In this document: piece by piece, positions 41,788 to 51,203 of the stretch
Position numbering within the stretch: the first letter of the stretch is position 1
How the letters are laid out: the number at the start of each line of letters is the position of its first letter
Source: Alphaproteobacteria bacterium
GTDB lineage: Bacteria > Pseudomonadota > Alphaproteobacteria > Rs-D84
Assembly (NCBI GenBank): GCA_009777955.1
Contig: WRKW01000004.1
Span: 21,196-85,195 of the forward strand
DNA: 64,000 nucleotides
Direction of reading: 5' to 3'
Made by a program: the position numbers and the translations under genes
Notes under the pieces: model-generated
Database searches by the model: none
What the model saw: the letters and a program-made list of their open reading frames with translations, nothing else
Told to the model about the DNA's origin: nothing

Positions 41788-42348
41788 TTACTTTTTCTTG
41801 CCTTCTTTCCGGCGTATTTTTTCTTCTTTATAGAATATTCCCTTGCCCTTGTATGGTTCAGGTTTGCGGACTTTGCGAATTTTGTCCGCAAATTGTCCGA
41901 CCATATTCTTGTCTATACCGCTGATTACCAGCGGAACAATACCGGCATCAACCGGCTTTATCTCTACCAACAGGCCATCTGGAATCGGCATTACAACTTC
42001 GTGCGAAAATCCGGCGATTAACACCAAGTCTTTACCCTTTACGGATGCCCTGAATCCTACGCCTTTCATGCCCAACTCTTTTTGAAATCCATCCGTGACA
42101 CCGATTACTGCCTGTTTTATGTTGCGGGTCATGGTGCCCCACATTGCGCGCGCAGCTTTGTCGTTTGCATCTTTTGGTGCAACGGTAATCTGGCCGCCAT
42201 CTATTTTCACATCTACCAACCCGGCATTTTTGGTATCAAGGCGCACGGTCAAAACCCCCTTTGGCCCTTTTACAGTCAGCGCGTCAGCAGTCATCGACAC
42301 GCTTACGCCGTCTTTGATTTCGACTGGATATTTTCCCGCTCTCGACAT
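41788..42348 (-). CDS. rplF: 50S ribosomal protein L6
   Basis: 186 residues: MSRAGKYPVEIKDGVSVSM, VKGPKGVL, and C-terminal RKPEPYKGKGIFYKEEKIRRKEGKKK. Slightly longer than usual by a Lys/Arg-rich tail. It follows rpsH after about 20 nt. Confidence 0.97.
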   Translation of the reverse strand: MSRAGKYPVEIKDGVSVSMTADALTVKGPKGVLTVRLDTKNAGLVDVKIDGGQITVAPKDANDKAARAMWGTMTRNIKQAVIGVTDGFQKELGMKGVGFRASVKGKDLVLIAGFSHEVVMPIPDGLLVEIKPVDAGIVPLVISGIDKNMVGQFADKIRKVRKPEPYKGKGIFYKEEKIRRKEGKKK

Positions 42349-42368
42349 ATCTTAACCTTTTTATTTTA

Positions 42369-42767
42369 TTACACGACCCTGCACAAAACTTCTCCGCCAA
42401 CATTGGCGATGCGTGCCTTGTGATCAGTCATTACACCTTTCGGGGTAGAAACTATTGAAATTCCAAGACCGCCCAAGGTCTTTGGCATTTCAGCCGCGCC
42501 AGAATACATGCGGCGACCCGGCTTTGATACAACTGATATTTCCTGAATCGCGCCCTGACCCCCGACGTATTTAAGATCAACTGTGATATCAAAGCGACCC
42601 TTGCCGACATCAATGCGGCGAAAATCATTGATATAACCCTCGTCTTTCAATACGGCTAAAACGGATTCGCGCAACTTGCTTGCAGGAACGCACACTGATT
42701 CTTTACCTGCGCTTTGCCCGTTGCGAATTCGGGTCAGCATGTCTCCGATTGGATGTGTTAATGCCAT
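42369..42767 (-). CDS. rpsH: 30S ribosomal protein S8
   Basis: 132 residues with PIGDMLTRIRNGQ and the C-terminal SIVSTPKGVMTDHKARIANVGGEVLCRVV, which binds helix 21 of 16S rRNA. In S10/spc-type operons S8 is a translational regulator; no regulatory structure was resolved here. It follows rpsN. Confidence 0.97.
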   Translation of the reverse strand: MALTHPIGDMLTRIRNGQSAGKESVCVPASKLRESVLAVLKDEGYINDFRRIDVGKGRFDITVDLKYVGGQGAIQEISVVSKPGRRMYSGAAEMPKTLGGLGISIVSTPKGVMTDHKARIANVGGEVLCRVV

Positions 42768-42835
42768 TTTTTCCTCTTTATTGCTTACTATTGATTCCCG
42801 ACTGCTGATTTCTATTCACAATCATAAATCCGCAA

Positions 42836-43138
42836 TTACCAACTTGATTTCCTTACCCCTGGCAGTTTGCCTTCAGAGGCCAGTGTACGCACCTGTTGCC
42901 GGCACAATCCGAACATGGACAAGAATCCACGCGAACGACCGGTTATTGCACAACGGTTGCGCAAACGTGTCTTGTTGGCGTTGCGCGGCATTTTTGCCAT
43001 TTTCTTCATCGCCTCGATGCGCTCTTCAGGCATCGCGGTGACGGACATTTTCGATTTTATCGCGTCATGCTTTTTGGCATATTTAGAAACTTGCTTTTTC
43101 CGCCGTTCCTGTTTATTTATAAGTGCCAGTTTAGCCAT
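42836..43138 (-). CDS. rpsN: 30S ribosomal protein S14 (zinc-free long form)
   Basis: 100 residues, the long form without the CxxC zinc motif: [43 protein letters not shown]. It follows rplE; the 55-nt spacer has TTGCTGGTTT-like arms. Confidence 0.97.
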   Translation of the reverse strand: MAKLALINKQERRKKQVSKYAKKHDAIKSKMSVTAMPEERIEAMKKMAKMPRNANKTRLRNRCAITGRSRGFLSMFGLCRQQVRTLASEGKLPGVRKSSW

Positions 43139-43193
43139 TTCATTTACCTTTTATTGCTATTGCTGGTTTAAACCAACAATCCTGAATCAGCGA

Positions 43194-43739
43194 TTACTTC
43201 AAAACCAGTGGCAGCCCAAGCTTTGTCAGCAGTGACCGCGCCTCGTCATCAGTTTTCGCAGTAGTCGTTATCACTATATCCATTCCGCGTATGGATTCGA
43301 TTTTATCCACAGATATTTCTGGAAATATCAAATGCTCTTTTATCCCGAACGCATAATTTCCGTTTCCGTCGAATTTAGATTTGGACAGGCCGTGAAAGTC
43401 CCTGATTCGCGGCAAAGCTATGGTTACCAATCTGTCCATAAAGTCATACATGCGCTTTCCACGCAAAGTGACTTTGCAACCGATACTTTGACCTTCGCGC
43501 AGACGATATGTCGCAATGGATTTGCGCGCCTTTGTCGGAACCGGTTTTTGTGCCGAAATCGCAGTCATATCGGCAATGGCGGTTTCAAGTTTTTTCTTGT
43601 CAGCCGCGGCCTCTCCCACCCCCATGTTCAAGACAACTTTGGAAAGCTTTGGAACAGCCATGTCATTGGCATAACCGAATTCTTTTTTCAATTCCGGCAC
43701 AACTTTCTTTTCGTAAACTTCTCTTAGCCGACTTTTCAT
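43194..43739 (-). CDS. rplE: 50S ribosomal protein L5
   Basis: 5S rRNA-binding protein of 181 residues. It has [35 protein letters not shown] and [16 protein letters not shown]. It follows an unrecognised 89-residue ORF rather than rplX directly. Confidence 0.97.
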   Translation of the reverse strand: MKSRLREVYEKKVVPELKKEFGYANDMAVPKLSKVVLNMGVGEAAADKKKLETAIADMTAISAQKPVPTKARKSIATYRLREGQSIGCKVTLRGKRMYDFMDRLVTIALPRIRDFHGLSKSKFDGNGNYAFGIKEHLIFPEISVDKIESIRGMDIVITTTAKTDDEARSLLTKLGLPLVLK

Positions 43740-43831
43740 ATTTAATATCCTTTATTGAAACACTTTCTACACATCCTTGCAAACATGCACATCAAAGATT
43801 TTGTGTACTGTATCGCTTAGATTTATTTTAT

Positions 43832-44101
43832 TTACCTTTGCCGCACACCCTTGGGGTTTGCTATCACTATTTTGGTACCGGTCATTCCCACCATGGCAAC
43901 AGCGTCTGTTTTTTCTCCACAATTATCGCACTCGACCTGTATACCCTCGCCATCTTTTATTTTAACACCGTAAAACTCGCCTTCTTTTTGCTTGCTACGT
44001 GAAAAAAGACCCGCGCCATTGGTATATTCAGCATCTATTATTTGGCCTTCCCCACTACGTATCTTCCTGAAATCAACTTTTGTCACTTTCAATCTTGCCA
44101 T
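43832..44101 (-). CDS. Unrecognised small protein inserted between rplX and rplE
   Basis: Unknown 89-residue basic protein. It begins MARLKVTKVDFRKIRSGEG, is beta-rich by pattern, and has one C-x2-C (VECDNCGEKTDAVAM). No signal peptide. AAAGGGA lies upstream at fair spacing. rplX and rplE are neighbours in almost all bacteria, so this is an insertion into the spc operon in the same orientation. Confidence 0.62.
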   Translation of the reverse strand: MARLKVTKVDFRKIRSGEGQIIDAEYTNGAGLFSRSKQKEGEFYGVKIKDGEGIQVECDNCGEKTDAVAMVGMTGTKIVIANPKGVRQR

Positions 44102-44145
44102 GTTTTCGTTATTCCCTTTATTTTGTTTTTACTGTTGCGAACCCT

Positions 44146-44448
44146 TTATATAGCTTCCCCTGACTTTTTCGCAATACGAATTTTTTTTCCATTTTCCGCT
44201 TTGTATCCGACGCGGGTTGCCTTTTTTGTCTTTGGATCGATCAACGCAACATTCGACACGTGAATCGCGCCCTCTACATCCTTAATATGACCCGGCTTGT
44301 CCTGGGTGGGCTTTATGTGACGCTTTGTCCGGTTTACACCGGCCACGACAACGCGGCTTTCCGACGGACGCGATTCAAGGACTTTACCTTTCACACCCCT
44401 GTACTTTCCGGCAATGACTATGACTTCATCACCTTTCTTTATCTTCAT
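44146..44448 (-). CDS. rplX: 50S ribosomal protein L24
   Basis: Assembly-initiator protein of 100 residues with the KOW motif ([21 protein letters not shown]), [10 protein letters not shown] and [18 protein letters not shown]. It follows rplN after 43 nt, with a palindromic arm in the spacer. Confidence 0.97.
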   Translation of the reverse strand: MKIKKGDEVIVIAGKYRGVKGKVLESRPSESRVVVAGVNRTKRHIKPTQDKPGHIKDVEGAIHVSNVALIDPKTKKATRVGYKAENGKKIRIAKKSGEAI

Positions 44449-44491
44449 GGTTCATACCTTTTATTGCTGATTACTGGATATAAATCCGCAA

Positions 44492-44866
44492 TCATATCAC
44501 TTCCGGTGCCAAAGACACAATTTTCTGCACATCGTATTTCCGCCGAACCTCGCGCGCGACCGGACCGAATATGCGGGTGCCGATAGGTTCAAAATTATTC
44601 TTGTTAATCAAAACCACCGCATTGTCGTCAAAACGGATAATGGATCCGTCCGGACGTTTTACCGGATAGCTGGTGCGGACGATAATCGCACGCTGGACTG
44701 TTCCTTTCTGGACTTTGCCGCGCGGAATCGCATCCTTTACAGATACGACAATCTTGTCACCTACGGTCGCATAGCGGCGGTGGGATCCACCCAACACCTT
44801 TATGCACATCGCACGCTTTGCACCGGAATTGTCTGCGACTTTCAATACTGTTTCGACTTGAATCAT
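44492..44866 (-). CDS. rplN: 50S ribosomal protein L14
   Basis: 124 residues, [47 protein letters not shown]. Normal apart from two extra residues. It follows rpsQ after an 86-nt spacer with several GATTGCTGA arms. Confidence 0.97.
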   Translation of the reverse strand: MIQVETVLKVADNSGAKRAMCIKVLGGSHRRYATVGDKIVVSVKDAIPRGKVQKGTVQRAIIVRTSYPVKRPDGSIIRFDDNAVVLINKNNFEPIGTRIFGPVAREVRRKYDVQKIVSLAPEVI

Positions 44867-44952
44867 AACTTTACCTTATTTCTGATTGTTGATTTCTGAT
44901 TGCTGACTTAGTTTTCATAATAAATCATCAACCAGCAATCCCAAACCATCAA

Positions 44953-45216
44953 TTATTCTTCCACCGTTTTATCTTTGGTCATCCCGACCCGACCCTTTAT
45001 AACCCAGCTTTTGGTTTTGGAAATCGGGCGATGTTCTTCTATCAATACGATTTCGCCAACCTTGTATTCATTGGTTTCATCATGGGCTTTGTACTTTTTA
45101 TTCTGCTTTACAAACTTTCCATACAAAGGATGGCGGAATTTACGTTCTACATTCACAACGACGGTTTTGTCGTTTTTAGTGCTTACGATGTTTCCTTGCA
45201 GTATACGTCTTGGCAT
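44953..45216 (-). CDS. rpsQ: 30S ribosomal protein S17
   Basis: 87-residue OB-fold protein: [27 protein letters not shown] and [31 protein letters not shown]. It follows rpmC by 9 nt. Confidence 0.97.
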   Translation of the reverse strand: MPRRILQGNIVSTKNDKTVVVNVERKFRHPLYGKFVKQNKKYKAHDETNEYKVGEIVLIEEHRPISKTKSWVIKGRVGMTKDKTVEE

Positions 45217-45225
45217 AACTTGTCC

Positions 45226-45447
45226 TTATTTCTTTACGGCGGTCAAAGCAGTCTTCACGCGCGCGACTTCGCGGCGGTTCTTGCGGATTTCATGAGTCTT
45301 CGGCAACTGGCCGGCCGCATGCTGGAACCGCAGGTTCATCGCATTCTTTTTCAGATCGGTCAAACGCGACACCAACGCTTCCGCGTTCAGCGCAGAATTG
45401 TCGACTTTCGGCGTTTCGGTTGCTTTAACTATTTTCTTTTCTGCCAT
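45226..45447 (-). CDS. rpmC: 50S ribosomal protein L29
   Basis: 73 residues. A 20-residue N-terminal extension (MAEKKIVKATETPKVDNSAL) precedes the two-helix L29 core with LRFQHAAGQLPKTHEIRKNRREVARVKT. It follows an unrecognised ORF rather than rplP directly. AGGAAA is the binding site. Confidence 0.95.
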   Translation of the reverse strand: MAEKKIVKATETPKVDNSALNAEALVSRLTDLKKNAMNLRFQHAAGQLPKTHEIRKNRREVARVKTALTAVKK

Positions 45448-45462
45448 TTTAATTTCCTCATT

Positions 45463-45720
45463 TCACCATGTTTTAAAAAACGAATTACAATACGCCCGTA
45501 CTCTAAATGTACTTTGCCCTTGCGATACCTTTTTAAACTCGCCGCGCAAAAAGTTTACTTTTTCCACATCCGTATCGTACATGTATCCAACATGCGTTTT
45601 TATTTTATTCTTTAAAGTCTTACCTTTCAGCCGCCCGATATTCCAATCATAAGACATTTCAAAAACAGCCTTTTTTCCATCCTTGGACTCATTAAGCGGT
45701 TCACTTATCATGAATGCCAT
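45463..45720 (-). CDS. Unrecognised small protein inserted between rplP and rpmC
   Basis: Unknown 85-residue protein (MAFMISEPLNESKDGKKAVF..., ending FRVRAYCNSFFKTW). Soluble, mixed charge, likely beta-containing. Its ATG at 45720 starts 1 nt after the rplP stop, and rpmC starts 15 nt after its end, so it is embedded in the operon and translationally linked. rplP-rpmC-rpsQ is normally uninterrupted. Confidence 0.6.
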   Translation of the reverse strand: MAFMISEPLNESKDGKKAVFEMSYDWNIGRLKGKTLKNKIKTHVGYMYDTDVEKVNFLRGEFKKVSQGQSTFRVRAYCNSFFKTW

Positions 45721-45721
45721 T

Positions 45722-46135
45722 TTAATTCGCTTTCCGCTCCACAATCTTTGTGCGTACCGGCAATTTTGCCGCCGCCAAACGCAATCCTTCGGTCGCAATT
45801 TCGGGCTTTACACCATCAAGTTCGAACATAATCCGACCCGGCTTTACGCGACAGACCCAATATTCGACGCTGCCCTTTCCTTTACCCATACGTACTTCGG
45901 CCGGCTTTTTGGTAACAGGAACATCCGGAAATACGCGAATCCAAAGCTTTCCCTGACGTTTCATATAGCGGGTTATCGCGCGACGCGCGGCCTCTATTTG
46001 GCGGGCAGTGACACGTTCCGGCGACATCGCTTTAAGGCCAAATGACCCGAACGCCAATTCAGATCCACCCTTTGCATTGCCATGGATACGGCCTTTGAAT
46101 TGTTTTTTAAACTTTGTCTTTGTCGGCATTAACAT
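45722..46135 (-). CDS. rplP: 50S ribosomal protein L16
   Basis: 137 residues: [63 protein letters not shown]. Binds near the A-site tRNA. The ATG at 46135 has AAGGAT upstream; a second in-frame ATG (MPTKTK) is two codons later. It follows rpsC. Confidence 0.97.
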   Translation of the reverse strand: MLMPTKTKFKKQFKGRIHGNAKGGSELAFGSFGLKAMSPERVTARQIEAARRAITRYMKRQGKLWIRVFPDVPVTKKPAEVRMGKGKGSVEYWVCRVKPGRIMFELDGVKPEIATEGLRLAAAKLPVRTKIVERKAN

Positions 46136-46207
46136 GATAACAATCCTTGATTGCGGATTACCGATTTACTTTCCAGCTGAACCCAATCAGCAATTATAAA
46201 TCAGCAA

Positions 46208-46930
46208 TTACTTCGTTCTACGTTCCTCGCTTTGTACCCTGCGTTCAGTTGTGCCCGCATATTCCGCCGGGCGAGCCAGTTCACTGGCCAACTTTTCCTT
46301 GTTCACAACGTCACCGGTGTAAATCCAGACTTTCACACCGATAACACCATATGTGGTCTTTGCCTGAACAGATGCATAATCAATATCTGCACGCAAAGTA
46401 TGCAGTGGTATCTGGCCTTCGCGTACCTGTTCCGTGCGCGCAATTTCCGCACCATTCAAACGTCCGGCAACCATAACTTTTATACCTTTTGCGCCCGCTT
46501 TGATAGAATTCTGGACGGCTTTTTTCATGGCACGCTTAAAAGAAACACGGGCTTCTATCTGTTGGGCAATACTTTTTGCGGTAAGCATGGCATTGGTATC
46601 AGGACGACGCACTTCGTAAATATTCACTACAACCTGTTCATTTTTCACAAGCCGCTTTATGGCATTGCGTAATGATTCTATGTCCGCCCCGTTCTTGCCA
46701 ATAATCATACCCGGTCGACTGGTGTGAATCGTCACTACAACTTTTTTCGCAAAACGCTCTATCACGACCTTTGCAAGACCCGCCTTTGCCAGTTTTTTTT
46801 CAAGAAACTGACGAATTTTAACGTCTTCCAACAACAGCGCGGGATAATCTTTTTTCGATGCCATCCACCTGGAATCAGGCGTTTTGTTAATAAACTCGCG
46901 CAGTGAAATCGGTGATACTTTCTGTCCCAT
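46208..46930 (-). CDS. rpsC: 30S ribosomal protein S3
   Basis: mRNA-entry helicase protein. It has 240 residues with the KH domain (VVVTIHTSRPGMIIGKNGADIESLRN) and the C-terminal GRLNGAEIARTEQVREGQIPLHTLRADIDYA. A short basic tail extends it. It follows rplV; the spacer has a well-formed palindrome. Confidence 0.97.
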   Translation of the reverse strand: MGQKVSPISLREFINKTPDSRWMASKKDYPALLLEDVKIRQFLEKKLAKAGLAKVVIERFAKKVVVTIHTSRPGMIIGKNGADIESLRNAIKRLVKNEQVVVNIYEVRRPDTNAMLTAKSIAQQIEARVSFKRAMKKAVQNSIKAGAKGIKVMVAGRLNGAEIARTEQVREGQIPLHTLRADIDYASVQAKTTYGVIGVKVWIYTGDVVNKEKLASELARPAEYAGTTERRVQSEERRTK

Positions 46931-46965
46931 GAGTTACCTTTTTTTATTACTGATTACGGATTTAT

Positions 46966-47003
46966 GATTGCTGATTTCTATTCGCTGAAGCAAATCAGCA
47001 ATC
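46966..47003. repeat. TTGCTGATTT palindrome, rplV-rpsC spacer
   Basis: Twelve-base perfect arms GATTGCTGATTT (46966-46977) and AAATCAGCAATC (46992-47003), loop of 14 nt, about 20 nt after the rplV stop. Confidence 0.8.
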
Positions 47004-47022
47004 CACAATCATAAACCAGCGA

Positions 47023-47436
47023 TTATTTTTTCTCTTTCTTTTCGGTCTTTGGCTTTTGGCTTTTGGCGATCGGGGTACCGGATTCCAATATGATTGTCAA
47101 ATTGGAAAATGGCTTTAAAATCGGACGTGCACCACCCTTGGGTCCCGGCATGATACGTTTCATGGTAAGGGACTTGCCACACCATATTTCTTTCACGTAC
47201 AAGCTATCGGCAACAAGCTTGTGATTGTTTTCCGCGTTGGCGGCCGCCGAAAGCAATGTTTTCAGAACTTCGCTGGCCACGCGCTTTTTGGAAAACTTTA
47301 AAACATCGACCGCACGCGCCAAAGGCAGGCCACGTATGGTATCTGTAACCAAACACAGCTTTTGATGACTGATGCGTATCAATTTATTGAATGCGCGCGC
47401 CTGGTTATCTTTTAATCCGTATCTTCTTTCGGTCAT
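47023..47436 (-). CDS. rplV: 50S ribosomal protein L22
   Basis: Lines the peptide exit tunnel. 137 residues; the core (KLCLVTDTIRGLPLARAVDVLKFSKKRVASEVLKTLLSAAANAENN in family form) and the tunnel loop (MKRIMPGPKGGARPILKP) are intact. A Lys/Glu-rich extension of about 20 residues follows. It comes after rpsS by 11 nt. Confidence 0.96.
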   Translation of the reverse strand: MTERRYGLKDNQARAFNKLIRISHQKLCLVTDTIRGLPLARAVDVLKFSKKRVASEVLKTLLSAAANAENNHKLVADSLYVKEIWCGKSLTMKRIMPGPKGGARPILKPFSNLTIILESGTPIAKSQKPKTEKKEKK

Positions 47437-47447
47437 AACAATCTACC

Positions 47448-47741
47448 TTATTTTTTCCCGCCCTTTGCCGCTGCGGCTTTCTTGTTCGCGGCATGACCCT
47501 TGAATGTGCGGGTCGGCGCGAATTCGCCCAGCTTGTGCCCGATCATGTCTTCAACAACCATAACCGGAATGAATTTGTGCCCGTTGTGCACATCAAACGT
47601 CAATCCCACCATGGGCGGAACGATTGTGCTGCTGCGCGACCAAGTTTTAATCGGCTTGCGGTCATTTGCATCATTCGCCTTTGCGGTCTTTTTCAAGACC
47701 GATGGATGAACATAAGGGCCTTTCCAAACTGAACGTGCCAT
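47448..47741 (-). CDS. rpsS: 30S ribosomal protein S19
   Basis: 97 residues, [56 protein letters not shown], plus a Lys/Ala tail. It follows rplB by 12 nt. Confidence 0.97.
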   Translation of the reverse strand: MARSVWKGPYVHPSVLKKTAKANDANDRKPIKTWSRSSTIVPPMVGLTFDVHNGHKFIPVMVVEDMIGHKLGEFAPTRTFKGHAANKKAAAAKGGKK

Positions 47742-47753
47742 TTTTTTACCTTT

Positions 47754-48590
47754 TTATTTTTTCTTCTTGCTCAAATGCCGGCTGCGGATGATGAACTTTG
47801 CCGTTTTCTTGTTTTTCCGTGTGCGGAATCCTTTGGAAGGAACACCGGTGCGGGATACGGGGGTATGCCCTTTGGATTTTCCGTTTCCACCACCCATCGG
47901 ATGATCAACCGGGTTCATGGCGACCCCGCGAGTTGACGGGCGGATGCCCAACCAACGTGCACGACCGGCTTTACCCAAATTAACATTACGCTGGTCGGGA
48001 TTGGATACACTGCCCACTGTGGCAACGCAATTAGAATGGACTTTGCGCAATTCACCGGAATTCATTTTAATCTGTGCGTAAACACCATCTTTACCCATTA
48101 ATTGTGCATAACAACCGGCACTTCGGACAAGCTGGCCGCCCGCACCCGGCTTTAATTCCACATTATGCACGATTGTTCCAATCGGCATATTTTTCAATGG
48201 CATGGCGTTACCCGGTTTTATGTCCGCATGATCCGCAGAAATCACAACATCGCCAACCGACAGCTTTCTGGGCGCAATAATGTATGCCTTTTCGCCATCC
48301 TTGTATTCAACCAGCGCGATAAACGCGGTACGATTCGGATCATATTCCAAACGAATCACGGTCGCCGGAACATCTTTTTTTGCGCGCTTGAAATCAATCA
48401 AACGATATTTGCGCTTGTGCCCGCCCCCCTGGTGCATAACGGTAATGCGTCCGAAATTGTTACGGCCACCCTTTGACTTCATTCCAACGGTCAGGGATTT
48501 CTCTGGCGCGCCACGATGCAATTCGCTGCGGTCGATCAATACCAGCCCACGGCTGCCAGGAGTATTAGGTTTGTACTGTTTCAGTGCCAT
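47754..48590 (-). CDS. rplB: 50S ribosomal protein L2
   Basis: Peptidyl-transferase-region protein of 278 residues, with [31 protein letters not shown], the conserved [20 protein letters not shown] and a basic end. It follows rplW after a 163-nt spacer, the longest in this part, containing TTTCTGATTTCAGAA-like arms but no ORF. Confidence 0.97.
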   Translation of the reverse strand: MALKQYKPNTPGSRGLVLIDRSELHRGAPEKSLTVGMKSKGGRNNFGRITVMHQGGGHKRKYRLIDFKRAKKDVPATVIRLEYDPNRTAFIALVEYKDGEKAYIIAPRKLSVGDVVISADHADIKPGNAMPLKNMPIGTIVHNVELKPGAGGQLVRSAGCYAQLMGKDGVYAQIKMNSGELRKVHSNCVATVGSVSNPDQRNVNLGKAGRARWLGIRPSTRGVAMNPVDHPMGGGNGKSKGHTPVSRTGVPSKGFRTRKNKKTAKFIIRSRHLSKKKK

Positions 48591-48753
48591 TTCTTTTTCC
48601 TATTTCTGATTCAAGATTGTCGACTTTTAACGCGAATCCAACCCTGAATACCTTTACAATAACACCAATCCCAGTTGGTTCTCTGCAAAGGATTTTCTGA
48701 TTTCAGAACCGTTGCTAAATCAACATTCCAAAATCAGCAATTTACAAATGCTG

Positions 48754-49089
48754 TCATGCATTTGCGATTTCAATTTTCTCCCCCGGTTTCAGGGTAATAT
48801 ACGCCTTTTTTACCGTTTTCTGAGTACCGGCAAAACGACGGAAATTTTTTGTCTTGCCCTTTATGACAACTATATTCACTTTTGCGGGCGCGACATTATA
48901 TATTGCCTTGACTGCGTTTGCAACTTCTTTCTTGGTCGCACGCGGGTCAATTTCAAAAGCAAGCCCATTGGTTTCTGCCAATTTCGCAGACTTTTCCGAT
49001 ATAATCGGCTTGCGCAGGATATCAAACATCCCCGCAGTCGCACGGACTTTCGGTTCTTTCTTAATTTCTTTCACTTTCTTTTCTGCCAT
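48754..49089 (-). CDS. rplW: 50S ribosomal protein L23
   Basis: Tunnel-exit protein that docks SRP and trigger factor. 111 residues: a 20-residue Lys-rich N-terminal extension, then FDILRKPIISEKSAKL and VNIVVIKGKTKNFRRF. It follows an unrecognised 81-residue ORF by 5 nt instead of following rplD directly. Confidence 0.96.
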   Translation of the reverse strand: MAEKKVKEIKKEPKVRATAGMFDILRKPIISEKSAKLAETNGLAFEIDPRATKKEVANAVKAIYNVAPAKVNIVVIKGKTKNFRRFAGTQKTVKKAYITLKPGEKIEIANA

Positions 49090-49094
49090 TTCGT

Positions 49095-49340
49095 TTACCT
49101 TCTCTCGTTAGAGGTCGCTTTTACACGAACCTTAAAACAATATCCTTGATTTAACTTTTTCCGATACCATCTTTCGGGTCTTATCCTGTCGTTTTCGCCA
49201 GCATTTGCTATGCGGCCAATTGTTTCTTTTATCTCTTTATACGTTATAAACCTATATTTCACTTCTGATGCGTCATACCTGGCGTAATATATGGTTTTAT
49301 TTTCGCATTCTCGTTTCAGCCCCAGTATTTCCATAGGCAT
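49095..49340 (-). CDS. Unrecognised small protein inserted between rplD and rplW
   Basis: Unknown 81-residue basic protein (MPMEILGLKRECENKTIYYARYD..., ending FKVRVKATSNERR). Soluble. It starts 2 nt after the rplD stop and ends 5 nt before rplW, and the rplW binding site AGAAGG lies inside its last codons, so it is firmly embedded in the S10 operon. It shares only a loose pattern (aromatic-rich start, F(K/R)VR near the end) with the 85-residue insert at 45463; homology between them is not established. Confidence 0.62.
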   Translation of the reverse strand: MPMEILGLKRECENKTIYYARYDASEVKYRFITYKEIKETIGRIANAGENDRIRPERWYRKKLNQGYCFKVRVKATSNERR

Positions 49341-49342
49341 TT

Positions 49343-49963
49343 TTATCCCAACCTTTTTTCTATTGCCTTGACAGCATCAGCGGTCAAAACAAGATTGCGA
49401 TGCTTTATAATATCCAAAACGTTCAAACCGATGGCGGGCAGAACATCTATATTCGGAATATTGGCTATCGACTTTTTAAAGTTTATATCGATCAAGTCCG
49501 CGCCAACAAACAGGGCATTTTCAAGTTTCAACTTTTTTAAGTACTTTGCAAATACTGATGTTTTTGCCGCAGGCAATTTTTCAGAATCTATTATTATCAA
49601 TTCTTTGGATTTTACTTTGGACGACAATGCCATTTTTAATCCCAAAGAACGAATCTTTTTCGGCAAATCAATCGAATGATCGCGTGGATGGGGTCCATGA
49701 ACCACGGCACCACCGCGCATGTGTACATTGAATCTTTCACCCTGGCGCGCACGCCCGGTCTTTTTTTGTTTTACCATCTTGCGCGAAGAACCGGCCACCT
49801 CAGAAACGGTTTTGACCGCATGGGTTCCGGCACGTGCTTTCGCGCGCTGCCATGTAACAACACGATGCAGTATGTCCGCACGCGGCTCTAGCCCGAAAAT
49901 ACCGTCTGCCAATACCACTTTGCCAGTCGATTTTCCATCAAAATTTATAATATCGATTTGCAT
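49343..49963 (-). CDS. rplD: 50S ribosomal protein L4
   Basis: 206 residues. It has the tunnel loop (KMVKQKKTGRARQGERFNVHMRGGAVVHGPHPRDHS) with family-typical Arg/Gly residues, and the globular domain ending ADAVKAIEKRLG. In other bacteria L4 represses its own operon; this cannot be judged here. It follows rplC by 2 nt. Confidence 0.96.
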   Translation of the reverse strand: MQIDIINFDGKSTGKVVLADGIFGLEPRADILHRVVTWQRAKARAGTHAVKTVSEVAGSSRKMVKQKKTGRARQGERFNVHMRGGAVVHGPHPRDHSIDLPKKIRSLGLKMALSSKVKSKELIIIDSEKLPAAKTSVFAKYLKKLKLENALFVGADLIDINFKKSIANIPNIDVLPAIGLNVLDIIKHRNLVLTADAVKAIEKRLG

Positions 49964-49965
49964 GA

Positions 49966-50715
49966 CTATTCACCCTGCCCTTCTTGAACAACTTCTTCTG
50001 CTGCCGGTTCGTCCGTAACTGGTTGTGAAACCTCGCTCTCTGATTGCGGCATATTGGTCGGTGCGGGCAAATATTCTTGTTCTTTCTTTACCGCATCGGT
50101 TATCAAAACAAATGTTCCATTCGCACCCGGTACGCTGCCTTCGACATAAACCAAATTATCTTCTTCGTTGATACCAAAAACTTTAAGGTTCTGGACGGTA
50201 ACAACTTCATTGCCCATTTGTCCCGCCATTTTTTTGCCTTTGAACACACGACCCGGTTCTGTTCTTTGACCCGTGCCGCCAAGCGAACGATGGGCTTTCA
50301 GAACGCCGTGCGTTGCTTCCAGTCCTGAAAAATTATGACGCTTCATGGCACCTTGGAATCCTTTGCCCTTTGATGTTCCACGGGCATCGATCATCTGGCC
50401 AACAACAAAATGCCCCGCCGACAATGCTGTGCCGACAGGGATCAAACAATCTTCGGAAACGCGGAATTCCACTACTTTGCGATACGCTTTTACACCGGCT
50501 TTTTTCGCAGCACACAACTGCGGCTTTGCCATATGTTTGTCTTTCGCTTCATGAAAGCCAAGCTGTACAGCAACATAACCATGCTTTTCGACAGTGCGAT
50601 TGCCAATGACGGTACAGTCACCAACTGACAATACGGTAACACCGCGTGCCACGCCGTTATCATCAAACAGGCGCGTCATACCGATTTTTTTTGTTATCAA
50701 TCCCGAACGTTTCAT
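49966..50715 (-). CDS. rplC: 50S ribosomal protein L3
   Basis: 249 residues. The core has GLITKKIGMTRLFDDNG, SKGKGFQGAMKRHNFSGLEATHGVLKAHRSLGG and GQMGNEVVTVQNL. The last 40 residues are an acidic Glu/Gln/Pro-rich extension not found in standard L3 (about 210 residues). It follows rpsJ by 47 nt. Confidence 0.96.
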   Translation of the reverse strand: MKRSGLITKKIGMTRLFDDNGVARGVTVLSVGDCTVIGNRTVEKHGYVAVQLGFHEAKDKHMAKPQLCAAKKAGVKAYRKVVEFRVSEDCLIPVGTALSAGHFVVGQMIDARGTSKGKGFQGAMKRHNFSGLEATHGVLKAHRSLGGTGQRTEPGRVFKGKKMAGQMGNEVVTVQNLKVFGINEEDNLVYVEGSVPGANGTFVLITDAVKKEQEYLPAPTNMPQSESEVSQPVTDEPAAEEVVQEGQGE

Positions 50716-50762
50716 TTTTTATGCCTTTTATGTGGGGGACATACTATGTAAGCCCCTGCGCA

Positions 50763-51071
50763 TTACAACTTTATCTTCACATCAACTCCGGATGCCAAAT
50801 CCAACTTCATCAAGGCATCAACTGTCTGAGGGGTTGGATTAACAATATCGATAAGCCGCTTGTGATTGCGGATTTCGAACTGTTCGCGGGATTTTTTATC
50901 CACATGAGGCGAACGGTTGACTGTAAACTTTTGAATCTTTGTTGGCAAAGGAACCAAGCGGGTATCCGCACCAGTGCGTTTCGCGGCCTTTATGATTTCT
51001 TCCACAGATGATTGCAGAACCCTGTGGTCGAATGCCGTCAGCTTTATGCGAATTTTTGATGAAGGTACCAT
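50763..51071 (-). CDS. rpsJ: 30S ribosomal protein S10
   Basis: 102 residues, [50 protein letters not shown]. Also the NusE partner in antitermination. It follows tuf after a 130-nt spacer that contains a GTGAAATGTGA / TCACATTTCAC inverted repeat (51103-51113 and 51167-51177). Confidence 0.97.
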   Translation of the reverse strand: MVPSSKIRIKLTAFDHRVLQSSVEEIIKAAKRTGADTRLVPLPTKIQKFTVNRSPHVDKKSREQFEIRNHKRLIDIVNPTPQTVDALMKLDLASGVDVKIKL

Positions 51072-51184
51072 GCTTGTTCCTTATGCCTGTATTTTGTTTT
51101 TTGTGAAATGTGACATGTAATACGTTATTTTTGGATTCTTTGAAAAATCTGCTTTACATACCATTATCACATTTCACTTCAAAC

Positions 51185-51203
51185 AATTTGCCAATGGCAA
51201 ATT
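51185..51203 (-). repeat. Hairpin overlapping the tuf stop codon
   Basis: Nine-base arms AATTTGCCA / TGGCAAATT with a single central base. The tuf stop (51202-51204) lies in the arm, as in rpoA. Confidence 0.65.
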
